Shown: one piece after another, positions 41,948 through 48,621 of the stretch
Position numbering within the stretch: the stretch's first letter is position 1
Layout: each line of letters begins with the position of its first letter
DNA from: Verrucomicrobiota bacterium
Lineage (GTDB): Bacteria > Verrucomicrobiota > Verrucomicrobiia > Limisphaerales > J093
Direction: 5' to 3'
NCBI GenBank assembly: GCA_029556615.1
Contig: JAKQDD010000002.1
Span: forward strand, 124,001 to 188,000
DNA length: 64,000 bases
Translations under genes and position numbers: made by a program
The notes under the pieces: model-generated
Databases searched by the model: none
Told to the model about the DNA's origin: nothing
Seen by the model: the letters and a program-made list of their open reading frames with translations, nothing else

Positions 41948-42514
41948 ATGCCAAGAACAATCACCACGGCCACGACCGGCACTCTGTCCGACACCCCCAA
42001 GCGCGCGCGGCGGGCTCGGAAGCCCACCCCCAAGACGCTGCACATGTCGGCGAAGGTGACGGGCCTGTTCTTCGGCCAACTGCTCGACGAGCAGGGGCGC
42101 GCGATAGGGTCTCGTGAGGGCTCAGTGCCCTCGATCTTCTGCCAGGGCGACAACGACTACCTGGAGTTTGACATCGACGTCCAGACGGGTCGGATCGTCG
42201 GGTGGAAGCGCCCCGACCCTGTGGACCTCTACAAGTTCCGTCAGCGAGAGGGCCACCTACGAGTGCCCCGCAACGAGAACACGCGCTGGATCAACATCCA
42301 GGGAAAGTGCTCCGACCTGTTCCTGGCCACGCTGTACGACGCGGAAGACCGCGTGATCGGAGAGTACGACGGCTACGCGTTGTCCTGCTGCCACGCGGGG
42401 GACGACGACTACGTCGAGATGGACATCGACGTGGACAGCGGGCAGATCGTCGGGTGGAAGCGCCCCGGTGCGGGCGAGCTAGCCCAGTTCAAGCCGGCTC
42501 GACAGGCGGCTTGA
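41948..42514 (+). CDS. Hypothetical protein with two tandem copies of a small beta domain
   Basis: This encodes 188 residues. A basic N-terminal tail (TPKRARRARKPTPKTL) is followed by two copies of the same about 65-residue domain: copy 1 SAKVTGLFFGQLLDEQGRAIG ... DNDYLEFDIDVQTGRIVGWKRP and copy 2 QGKCSDLFLATLYDAEDRVIG ... DDDYVEMDIDVDSGQIVGWKRP. Each is a compact beta domain ending in DIDV-(T/S)G-IVGWKRP. The duplication plus basic tail suggests binding to a symmetric or repeated partner, perhaps DNA. The promoter places the start; a longer reading would run back through it. Family not recognised. Confidence 0.72.
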   Translation: MPRTITTATTGTLSDTPKRARRARKPTPKTLHMSAKVTGLFFGQLLDEQGRAIGSREGSVPSIFCQGDNDYLEFDIDVQTGRIVGWKRPDPVDLYKFRQREGHLRVPRNENTRWINIQGKCSDLFLATLYDAEDRVIGEYDGYALSCCHAGDDDYVEMDIDVDSGQIVGWKRPGAGELAQFKPARQAA

Positions 42515-43067
42515 ACCCGTAGGCCGCCGCGACGATCTCCGCGGCCTCCTTGAACGCCTCGGCCCGACCCGCAAGTCGCGCCTCGTGGTAGACGAGTGGG
42601 TCTCCCTCCGCGCGGATCGCCGCCAGTACCTGCTTCCGCTCCCGCAACAGTCGAGCATGGATCTCGACCCCCCTAGGGTCCGGCGGCGGCGGGAGGACGG
42701 GAACCTTGGCGGTCGTGCAGTAGAACATGAAGATGTCCTCGGGACCTGGTACTCGCTCGTCTCCCGTGTCGGGGTTGACGAACGGCTTGCGGTCCCGCTG
42801 ACACGCGATCGCCTCCGCCGCCTCGTCGTCCGACAGCGTGACGTTCGCGTAGTCTTCGCCGAACGTACCGGGTCGCGTGCGGTCCACCAGGTAGACCGTA
42901 CGGGTGAGGTAGCCCGCCGCGGTGAGCTCGTCCATCACAGGCAGGAACTGCGTCTGCACTTCCGGGTAGGGCTGGAAGTTGCGGTACACCATCAGGTGCC
43001 CGACGCTGGTGTGGGTGGACTTTATGTGGGCGAGCGCACGTTCTGCAAGAGGGGAGAGACCGTCCAT
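42489..43067 (-). CDS. Hypothetical protein
   Basis: This encodes 192 residues beginning MDGLSPLAERALAHIKSTHT; the start is confirmed by the promoter. It has an N-terminal winged-helix-like segment (AERALAHIKSTHTSVGHLMVYRNFQPYPEVQTQFLPVMDELTAAGYLTRTVYLV), then a variable middle with PGPEDIFMFYCTTAKVP, and C-terminal helices (ARLLRERKQVLAAIRAEGD; GRAEAFKEAAEIVAAAYG). It is convergent with and overlaps the end of the 41948 gene by 26 bases, and divergent from the 43126 gene through a shared promoter region. Function unknown; DNA binding is possible. Confidence 0.65.
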   Translation of the reverse strand: MDGLSPLAERALAHIKSTHTSVGHLMVYRNFQPYPEVQTQFLPVMDELTAAGYLTRTVYLVDRTRPGTFGEDYANVTLSDDEAAEAIACQRDRKPFVNPDTGDERVPGPEDIFMFYCTTAKVPVLPPPPDPRGVEIHARLLRERKQVLAAIRAEGDPLVYHEARLAGRAEAFKEAAEIVAAAYGFKPPVEPA

Positions 43068-43105
43068 ACGAGGTTCTACCCCGACCAGTCAGCTCCGGAG
43101 CTGCG
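43068..43105 (-). promoter_or_regulatory. CAGCTC-class leaderless promoter, minus arm of a divergent pair
   Basis: Box CGCAGCTCC at 43105-43097, second element GTAG at 43079-43076, ATG 43067. The plus arm carries the same GTAG variant. Confidence 0.82.
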
Positions 43106-43125
43106 GTCCAGAAGTAGCATGAGGT
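43088..43125 (+). promoter_or_regulatory. CAGCTC-class leaderless promoter, plus arm of a divergent pair
   Basis: Box GTCAGCTCC 43088-43096, second element GTAG 43114-43117, ATG 43126. The two boxes abut, giving GTCAGCTCCGGAGCTGCG. Confidence 0.83.
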
Positions 43126-43802
43126 ATGAGCCAGGTCGTCGCACTGCTGGACCGTCCAAACCCCAAGTCTTTCGGGCGGGTCGCGTTCATCACGCGCAAC
43201 TCGCGGGGGGTCCTGCACACCCACGGGCTGCCCCGCAACCATGTCCTCCACGAGGAGGATGTGCAGGCCCTCGTGGAGGATGGGCACGCGGTTCTCCTGT
43301 GCCCAGAAGTTCCCATCCACGACGTACCGGAAGATTTCGTCGCCGGCTGGTTGGGAGACCGCTTCGCGGACTACATTCGTGGGGTCCCTCACGGACCTCC
43401 CCTGCCTGCGGTTCCTGCGGGGAGCCACCACGTCCCGCAGGGAACTTTCTGGATCGGGCGGTTGACCGAGGTGACCAGCGTGGTGCTCGACTGGATCCAG
43501 AGAGCTGCCCGCTGCGTGATCGCGCCCGGAGAGATGTCTGGGACCGACCGCGCCTACCTGGCGGGCCTGATGTCCTGGGCGCTACCCAGCGCTGACGAGA
43601 CGAAGGCCGCGCGCCTGTACGTCCAGGTGACTCCCGAAGCTCGTGCTCAGGAGATCGACCTCCTGCTTCGCATGGAGCGGGAGGCTGGAAGGCTCACGAT
43701 TCGATTCGATCCGAACTCGACGCGCGTCTCCACAAGATCATCGAGCAGTACGGGGCCTACTGCCCCGGAACGAACTCCTCCCCGACGACGACCACCACGT
43801 AG
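43126..43802 (+). CDS. Hypothetical protein with an apparent frameshift near its 3' end
   Basis: It begins MSQVVALLDRPNPKSFGRVAF and is alpha/beta for about 190 residues (VLHEEDVQALVEDGHAVLLCPEVPIHDVP; YLAGLMSWALPSADETK; ARAQEIDLLLRMEREAGRLTIRFD). After about 43705 the same frame turns into Ser/Thr/Arg-rich sequence with poor third-base GC. The -1 frame continues with good codon usage as SELDARLHKIIEQYGAYCPG and stops at 43802. I therefore give the end at 43802. The shift falls in the repetitive ATTCGATTCGAT tract at 43700-43710, where a slip, sequencing error or programmed -1 shift is possible; no classic slippery heptamer is seen. Read without a shift, it ends at 43827. Confidence 0.6.
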
Positions 43803-44218
43803 CGCCCTTCCCGCCAGCACAGGGTGACATCCCGCGCGGCCAGATTGGCCCCCTCGGAGAGCCCGGGAGGATCGTAGCAGTCGGGAACCTTCAGGCAGGG
43901 GAGACAGTGTCGGGGGTTGTGTGCGACGCATGAGTACTGCTGCGCACAGCGCATGACGGGAGGGTCGAGCGCACGCAGGCAGGCTCGCGGGTCTCGCAGG
44001 CCGGCGGCGCGCAGCGGCTCGAGGTAGCCATGAACGGCGAGGCTCATCACCTCCCCGCTCACCTCCGGGATGAGCGGACCCCACGGAGTGTCGCGCAGGA
44101 CCGCCAGATCACCCCAGGGGTCGATAGATCCCGGCAGCGGACGCGCCAGCAGGACTTCGTCCCCGTGACGGTTCCGTGCCGCGAGCCGAAGGAGCGGACG
44201 GATCACAGGGACAACCAT
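43757..44218 (-). CDS. Hypothetical Cys-containing protein
   Basis: This encodes 153 residues beginning MVVPVIRPLLRLAARNRHGD. The middle segment is hydrophobic/Pro-rich, followed by a cysteine cluster (MRCAQQYSCVAHNPRHCLPCLKVPDCYDPPG, five Cys and a His) that may bind a metal, then GANLAARDVTLCWREGRYVVVVVGEEF at the C-terminus. It overlaps the upstream gene by 16 bases and the convergent 43126 gene by about 45. Family not recognised. Confidence 0.55.
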   Translation of the reverse strand: MVVPVIRPLLRLAARNRHGDEVLLARPLPGSIDPWGDLAVLRDTPWGPLIPEVSGEVMSLAVHGYLEPLRAAGLRDPRACLRALDPPVMRCAQQYSCVAHNPRHCLPCLKVPDCYDPPGLSEGANLAARDVTLCWREGRYVVVVVGEEFVPGQ

Positions 44219-44559
44219 AGGCCGGCGGGGATGATCTTCGACCCCGACACGACGGCGAACCGCGGGATCTTGTCCGTGGCGAAGTAACCCACCTCGACCG
44301 CCTCGGTCCTGTGGACCTCCGAGGGGGGGATCTCCGGGCCGAACGATCGCATGCCCTCGTCGTCCATGTTCCCGATGAAGTACCGACGTTGTAGGTATCC
44401 AGTCTCGACGAGCGGGTCGAACAGGAACGCCTCGTCGAGGTCGTACCCGTCCGCGGTCTGTTGAACCCCGACCGGCAGGAAGCCCGCGCGCACCTGGGTG
44501 CCGGGGATGGGGTCGTACAGGGACAGGGCCGTGAGGACCTTGGCGTGCAGGATGTCCAT
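44203..44559 (-). CDS. Hypothetical protein
   Basis: This encodes 118 residues beginning MDILHAKVLTALSLYDPIPG. The start at 44559 follows GGGAGGG and lies 8 nt past the previous stop. The N-terminus reads as a winged-helix-like segment, followed by Asp/Glu-rich mixed sequence (YDLDEAFLFDPLVETGYLQRRYFIGNMDDEG) and a strand-rich C-terminus. It lies between the primase-like zinc finger gene and 43757-44218 in a minus run. Function unknown. Confidence 0.58.
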   Translation of the reverse strand: MDILHAKVLTALSLYDPIPGTQVRAGFLPVGVQQTADGYDLDEAFLFDPLVETGYLQRRYFIGNMDDEGMRSFGPEIPPSEVHRTEAVEVGYFATDKIPRFAVVSGSKIIPAGLWLSL

Positions 44560-44566
44560 GTGCTGA

Positions 44567-45178
44567 CTACCCTCCCTGGGCAGACCGCGCGAACTTCTCC
44601 CTGAGCTCATCTACGCGCGGGCGCAGCTTGTCGGCGAACTCAGGGTCCTGGCGCGCGTGGTCGATGAGCTCCCACGCATGCAGGAGCGTGGATAGGGGGA
44701 GTGCCCTCGCCCGCGCCATCATCCTTGCGAGACGGTCGAGCATGGTGATGGGGTCCTCCGTGGGGGCTGGGTCGTCCTCTCCCCAGCTTGGGGAGGCTGC
44801 CTCCTCGTCCGGCTCCTCGAACGACATCGGGGGCAGGCCCGCCAGCTCTTCGAGCCGGTCGAGCGCACCCTCAAGCGTCGCTCCCGTGCGCTCTCGAAAC
44901 GTGTCGACGATGTCCCGTGATCGCGAGCACGCGAAGCAGTGCCACCGGGGGGACTTTGGGTAGGTGCGGGCCGATGGTTTGTGGTCCTGCCCCGTCCCGT
45001 GGAGGTTGCATCGAAAGGGTTGCTCGATGTCCTCACCGTCCGGGTCGACCTCGTAGCCGAGGCGAGCGAGCAGGCGGACCAAGGGGACGCGCCGCAGCCG
45101 GCGCAGTCGGCGATCGTTGCGCGTGAGGCGCACAGGACGCTTTGCCGCGCCTTCAGCTCTGATCGTCGGGGATTCCAC
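44567..45178 (-). CDS. CHC2-type primase zinc-finger protein
   Basis: This 203-residue protein has a DnaG-type CHC2 zinc finger: PFRCNLHG with C57-x2-H60, then WHCFAC with C81-x2-C84, followed by RDIVDTFRERTGATLEGALDRLEELAG, the helix typical after such fingers. It lacks the TOPRIM polymerase core of full DnaG, so it is a stand-alone finger protein or the N-terminal half of a split primase. The N-terminus is very basic (RLTRNDRRLRRLRR) and could add DNA binding; an acidic linker (EEPDEEAASPSWGEDDPAP) leads to a helical C-terminus. Replication genes lie a few kilobases away on the same strand. Confidence 0.82.
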   Translation of the reverse strand: MESPTIRAEGAAKRPVRLTRNDRRLRRLRRVPLVRLLARLGYEVDPDGEDIEQPFRCNLHGTGQDHKPSARTYPKSPRWHCFACSRSRDIVDTFRERTGATLEGALDRLEELAGLPPMSFEEPDEEAASPSWGEDDPAPTEDPITMLDRLARMMARARALPLSTLLHAWELIDHARQDPEFADKLRPRVDELREKFARSAQGG

Positions 45179-45189
45179 GTCCTATCCTC
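45152..45189 (+). promoter_or_regulatory. CAGCTC-class leaderless promoter for the 45190 gene
   Basis: Box TTCAGCTCT 45152-45160, 17 nt, CGTC 45178-45181, ATG 45190. It overlaps the start of the opposite primase-like gene. Confidence 0.78.
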
Positions 45190-45621
45190 ATGGTTGACCT
45201 ACCCGCACGTGGGGTGCTGATCGTCACGGAGATGAGGTCCGAGCCGCTCACGGCAGCCCTGGACACTCTCGTTCGACGGTACAGGGAGCATTCCGGTTGG
45301 CAGGAGCGTATGTGGTGGGAGATCCATCTGGTACTTCGCTCCAGGCCGATAGAGGAGCGCACGGCCCTTGTTACGCCGCTAGCCAAGCAGTGCGTCGACT
45401 TCGTGGTCTGGACAGCCTCCCTTGAGGCAGAGGGGAAGGGACTCAAAGCGTACCTGGAGAGGGAGCAGGGAAGGGAGATCGGCGCGATAAGCTACGGAGT
45501 CATCGCGGCCGTGTCCCCGCCGTTTGTCCGTCAGGTGGTCTACAAGTCAGACTTCTACGGGGTCGTGTGCGAGCCCGAGGGGCTTGCGACCAACGATGAC
45601 GGGCTCCCAGGCAGGCTTTAG
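45190..45621 (+). CDS. Hypothetical protein
   Basis: This encodes 143 residues beginning MVDLPARGVLIVTEMRSEPL; the start is fixed by the promoter. It is helical, with TAALDTLVRRYREHSGWQERMWWEIHLVL and ALVTPLAKQCVDFVVWTASLEAEGKGLKAYLEREQG, then strand-rich (GAISYGVIAAVSPPFVRQVVYKSDFYG). The convergent methyltransferase piece ends inside its last 75 bases. Function unknown. Confidence 0.63.
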   Translation: MVDLPARGVLIVTEMRSEPLTAALDTLVRRYREHSGWQERMWWEIHLVLRSRPIEERTALVTPLAKQCVDFVVWTASLEAEGKGLKAYLEREQGREIGAISYGVIAAVSPPFVRQVVYKSDFYGVVCEPEGLATNDDGLPGRL

Positions 45622-46050
45622 GGCGGTGTGTCGTTGCCGACGTAGCCGATCGGCCTCCTCTCGACCCCACCGACGTTCGACCTCCCGTAGTAGGTCGAGG
45701 AACTTCGGATGTCCCGTGAGGTAGAGCCACCCGTGGACCTCTACCTCACAGAACCCCGAGACCACCACGGCCTGACGGACTCGGTGAACCTGTCGCGCCG
45801 CCGCAAAGCACGCCATCCGGCCCCCAGGACGAAGAAGCCGGAGGCACTCCCGCATCCAGCGCTCGCACCACACCTGGAACCGCCGTCCTGGGTGCAGGGT
45901 GTCGTCAGACCCCTTGCGAGGGTCGTCCCACTCCTCTCCCATGTAGCTGATCCCGTAAGGGGGGTCCGTCACGACCGCCCGCATCGTTGCAGGCCCAAGG
46001 GTCGGGGTGACAATCATGTTGTCTCCGACGATGACTAGCGCGTCTACCAT
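45547..46050 (-). CDS. Methyltransferase half carrying the DPPY catalytic motif (split beta-class MTase)
   Basis: This 167-residue protein contains VVTDPPYG (27-33, motif IV), a WDD context at 41-43, RLLRPGGRMACFAA (71-84), and a C-terminal KPAWEPVIVGRKPL (145-158). This is the first half of N6-adenine/N4-cytosine beta-class methyltransferases, which normally run DPPY - target recognition - FxGxG. It stops just after WEP..RKP, so the target-recognition and SAM-binding FxGxG parts are absent from this chain. Its start overlaps by 7 bases the end of the upstream gene, which encodes the following portion. With those pieces it might rebuild a full enzyme; alone it is incomplete. Confidence 0.85.
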   Translation of the reverse strand: MVDALVIVGDNMIVTPTLGPATMRAVVTDPPYGISYMGEEWDDPRKGSDDTLHPGRRFQVWCERWMRECLRLLRPGGRMACFAAARQVHRVRQAVVVSGFCEVEVHGWLYLTGHPKFLDLLREVERRWGREEADRLRRQRHTALKPAWEPVIVGRKPLGLAHDPVEV

Positions 46051-46349
46051 GGAGACTCCTCGTCGGGCAGATCGCGGACGATCGACACGGACCGCACGTT
46101 GTCCCCAAGGACGTCCTGCGCGGTACGCACGGGGCATCCTGTCGCACACCCTCCTCGGGTGCAGTTGGACAGGTGGACGAGCATCACGTTGGTGGGCCAT
46201 GTGCCGCTGAGTGGACGGAGTACGTCCAGGTCGATCCCACCCGTACCATGGAGCCGGGCGGCCTCCACGACCGGAGCGGGTTTACGTATCAGGTAGAGGA
46301 CGAAGCTCACGGGCTCTGCTACCCGATGCGGTCCGAACTCGATCCGCAC
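46044..46349 (-). CDS. Methyltransferase middle/target-recognition fragment
   Basis: This 101-residue protein starts with a GTG (no good Shine-Dalgarno). After MRIEFGPHRVAEPVSF comes LYLIRKPAPVVEAARLHGTGGIDLDVLRPLSGTWPTNVMLVHL. In full-length beta-class methyltransferases the WEPI..RKP segment is followed by HGTGxLNVD and GRWPANV, and this gene matches that stretch. A Cys pair CTRGGCATGC follows, as in related phage enzymes. It lacks the catalytic DPPY and the FxGxG motif. It precedes the DPPY half and overlaps it by 7 bases, so the order of the parts is inverted compared with a normal methyltransferase. Confidence 0.75.
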   Translation of the reverse strand: MRIEFGPHRVAEPVSFVLYLIRKPAPVVEAARLHGTGGIDLDVLRPLSGTWPTNVMLVHLSNCTRGGCATGCPVRTAQDVLGDNVRSVSIVRDLPDEESPW

Positions 46350-46396
46350 GCTGGAGGATCCGTTCGCAAGGCGTAGGGTCGTTGAAGGAGGTTCCC

Positions 46397-46585
46397 ATGG
46401 CGCGTCGTCCCCTTCGCATCCCTCTTCCCTTCATCAACCAACCCCTGCCGCTCGGCAACGCGATCGCCCGCGTGACGAGCGCGGTCGGCATCAAGCCCTG
46501 CGGGGCGTGCAAGGAACGCGCGCAGGCGCTCAACCAGCGGGTCACGTTCGTGCCCGCGACCCCGCCGCCCGCCCCGCCCAAGTAG
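46397..46585 (+). CDS. Small protein with GIKPCGACKERAQALN motif
   Basis: This encodes 62 residues with GAAGGAGG 5-9 nt before the ATG. The core NAIARVTSAVGIKPCGACKERAQALNQ matches a small protein family that recurs in many phages (a Cys-x2-Cys with following RxxxLN); its function is unknown. A Pro-rich tail follows. Its stop TAG abuts a CAGCTC promoter, and it is divergent from the methyltransferase pieces. Confidence 0.75.
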   Translation: MARRPLRIPLPFINQPLPLGNAIARVTSAVGIKPCGACKERAQALNQRVTFVPATPPPAPPK

Positions 46586-46622
46586 TCAGCTCCGCAGGGA
46601 GCGGCGTCGCCGACTCCCACGC
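46585..46622 (+). promoter_or_regulatory. CAGCTC-class leaderless promoter for the 46623 gene
   Basis: Box GTCAGCTCC 46585-46593, 17 nt, CGAC 46611-46614, ATG 46623. Exact fit. Confidence 0.86.
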
Positions 46623-47264
46623 ATGATCCTCCTCGCGGCCAACGGCCTCCCCCGACAGGGCTTGAACCTGAAGCCCCTCACCCTCGTGACTGGAGCCGAC
46701 TGCGCGGAGCGAGTGGACCTCATACGGAAGGCCCTGCTCTCGCTGAAAGGACCCCTCCAGTCTCCCGTCGTGCGTGCCCGCCTCACGGAGAACGGGACGA
46801 CCTACCAGGCGCCTGTTCCGAGCGGTGCCGCACCCTACCTGCGCTGCATACTATCCTTGCGCCCCTCGAACGGAGACTCGCTGCGCGCCGCGTCCTGGTT
46901 CCAGAGCTGGTCGAAGAGCCTGGACTCGCACTCGATCTTCGAGACCCTGACGGGGACGCAGGTACGCGACGTGGTGGATCCCAGCGACGGGGACGCGTTC
47001 AACCTGAGGCTCGCGCGCTGCGTGGCCGACGCGATGGTCGACGCGATCCCCTCGATCGTCCTGCTCCCCGACGTGGTGTCTGGGAAGCTGCACGGCAGCT
47101 ACTCGGCGCACAAGCGCCTGGCCACCGTGCTCTGCGGCGTCGCGAGCCCCCACGTGGTCCTCGTCGTGGGGGCGAACCCCGACACGCACGCGGCCGTCAA
47201 GGAGGCGATTGCCCGTGGCGACCTGGACCCCGAGGACTATGTTGAGTGGAACGAGGAGAAGTGA
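46623..47264 (+). CDS. Hypothetical protein
   Basis: This encodes 213 residues; the start is set by the promoter. It has alpha/beta character (LTLVTGADCAERVDLIRKALLSL; RCVADAMVDAIPSIVLLPDVVSGKL; LATVLCGVASPHVVLVVGANPDTHAAVKEAI). The strand-loop-helix LTLVTGADCAERV resembles a nucleotide-binding fold, but the P-loop glycines and lysine are missing. Helices and strands alternate as in a Rossmann-like or P-loop fold with lost motif. Family not recognised. Confidence 0.65.
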   Translation: MILLAANGLPRQGLNLKPLTLVTGADCAERVDLIRKALLSLKGPLQSPVVRARLTENGTTYQAPVPSGAAPYLRCILSLRPSNGDSLRAASWFQSWSKSLDSHSIFETLTGTQVRDVVDPSDGDAFNLRLARCVADAMVDAIPSIVLLPDVVSGKLHGSYSAHKRLATVLCGVASPHVVLVVGANPDTHAAVKEAIARGDLDPEDYVEWNEEK

Positions 47265-47283
47265 TGCACGACTACCTGTACGC

Positions 47284-48621
47284 CTACGCGAGGCCCCCTG
47301 AGACCGCAGGCCCTGAGACGACCTCCGGCTCGACCTCCGGATCGATGTCCTGCGCGCCTGCGCCCTCCGGATCGATGAGCATGGGTTGCGTGGTGACACC
47401 CGAGCCATGCTCGCTCTGCGGGGACTCACCAGGCGTCGTCTGCTCGCACGTGGCGAGCATCGACTTGGCCTCCTCGTGCGACAAGGCGTCCAGGGTGGAC
47501 TTCACGTCGTTCGTTCCCTCGTTCGTCTCCGACGGAGATGCCTCGGCGACCGGCTCGGTCCGTCCGCTCTCCGGGACCTCCAGGGGAGCGGGGTCCTCGG
47601 CCTGACGCGCAGCCTCCTCCCAGAACTCATCGGGAGGAACCACGAGCCGCTCTGGCGGCGGGGGCGGAGCGAGCACCTGCACGTTGACGCGAGGGGCCTG
47701 GAGGTCGCACAGGTACGCCAGCGGCCCGGCCGGACCGTGGTGGGCGTTCGAGTACATGATCTGCACGGGCACAGTGCCCGTGCCAGAGACAAGCGGGACC
47801 TCCCGCATCACGCTGGACAGGTCGGGTCCCGCCTCGAAGACGGGGAAGTCTCCCACCTCTTCCCCCTGGTCGGAGATCCACCCGAGCAGCCGTTGGGCCG
47901 CCGGGTCGTCACCGAGGCGTATCGCGTCCCCAACATCAGGGTCCGTTCGGGCCTCGCACAGCTCGTGGTACAGGGTCGCGACGACGTTCTTCCACGGGGC
48001 GTCGAACGCCACGATCCCGTTCTCGCGCTCCGCGGTCCGCTCCGAGTAGACGCTCACCGCGTAGTAGACGGTCACGCCGGGGCGCGGGTGCACCGACCCG
48101 TGGTAGCCCCCGAGCCCGTAGAGGCTCGAGGCCTCCTCGTGCTCGGTCGCGCGCGGGAGGACGCGCCGGATGTCCGAGGCGTCCTCGTCGAGCGTGAGGA
48201 CGGACCCGCGCGGCAGGACGAGGTTCACCAGGGTCGAGCCGAGGTTCAGGTGGAACCTGGCGAGCTGGCTGTCTCGGTGCAGCTTGAGCACCAGGTCCTC
48301 GACGTCCTTCTGCCCGAAGGTCGCGGGAGGGGTCCCGTCGAGCACCCGCGACGGGGCGAACTGCGTCGTGATGGGGGCGTTCTTGAAGTACTGCCGCATC
48401 ACGTTGGTGAGGCCGGGGTCGGTCATCGCCGCCAGGAGCGACTGGTCGATCTGCCGCACCTCGTCGGGCACCCAGGCGTCGCGTCCGCCCAGGTAGAGGT
48501 TCGTGTAGGTCAAGTGGGGGATCGTGCGGCCCCCCATGAAGCGGAGGTCATGGTCGGGGGTCGGGGGGAACTCGTAGCTTGCGCCGCGGAGGGTTGCGGC
48601 GACGTTCAGCGGGCGTGGCAT
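47284..48621 (-). CDS. Putative metallopeptidase-like protein (HExxE..TDP type)
   Basis: This 445-residue protein has AGGAG 8 nt before the ATG. N-terminal residues (about 35-50) read YTNLYLGGRDAWVPDE, like the start of secreted EXORDIUM-like and related domains. Near residue 217 comes LYHELCEARTDPDVGDA, followed by LGWISDQGEEVGDFPVFE. The HExxE-TDP and GW-D-GEE-GD combination is seen in a family of putative zinc peptidases and phosphate-induced (EXO-like) proteins. It has no clear signal peptide. The last about 120 residues are acidic/Pro-rich and likely disordered. Activity is inferred, and could be a virion-associated or lysis-related peptidase. Confidence 0.55.
   Translation of the reverse strand: MPRPLNVAATLRGASYEFPPTPDHDLRFMGGRTIPHLTYTNLYLGGRDAWVPDEVRQIDQSLLAAMTDPGLTNVMRQYFKNAPITTQFAPSRVLDGTPPATFGQKDVEDLVLKLHRDSQLARFHLNLGSTLVNLVLPRGSVLTLDEDASDIRRVLPRATEHEEASSLYGLGGYHGSVHPRPGVTVYYAVSVYSERTAERENGIVAFDAPWKNVVATLYHELCEARTDPDVGDAIRLGDDPAAQRLLGWISDQGEEVGDFPVFEAGPDLSSVMREVPLVSGTGTVPVQIMYSNAHHGPAGPLAYLCDLQAPRVNVQVLAPPPPPERLVVPPDEFWEEAARQAEDPAPLEVPESGRTEPVAEASPSETNEGTNDVKSTLDALSHEEAKSMLATCEQTTPGESPQSEHGSGVTTQPMLIDPEGAGAQDIDPEVEPEVVSGPAVSGGLA

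Noticed and set aside
46282-46620. A 112-codon minus-strand frame over the GIKPCGACK gene
   Set aside because: The plus-strand gene has a Shine-Dalgarno and a recognisable motif; the minus frame is out of register with the methyltransferase fragment and has no start signal.
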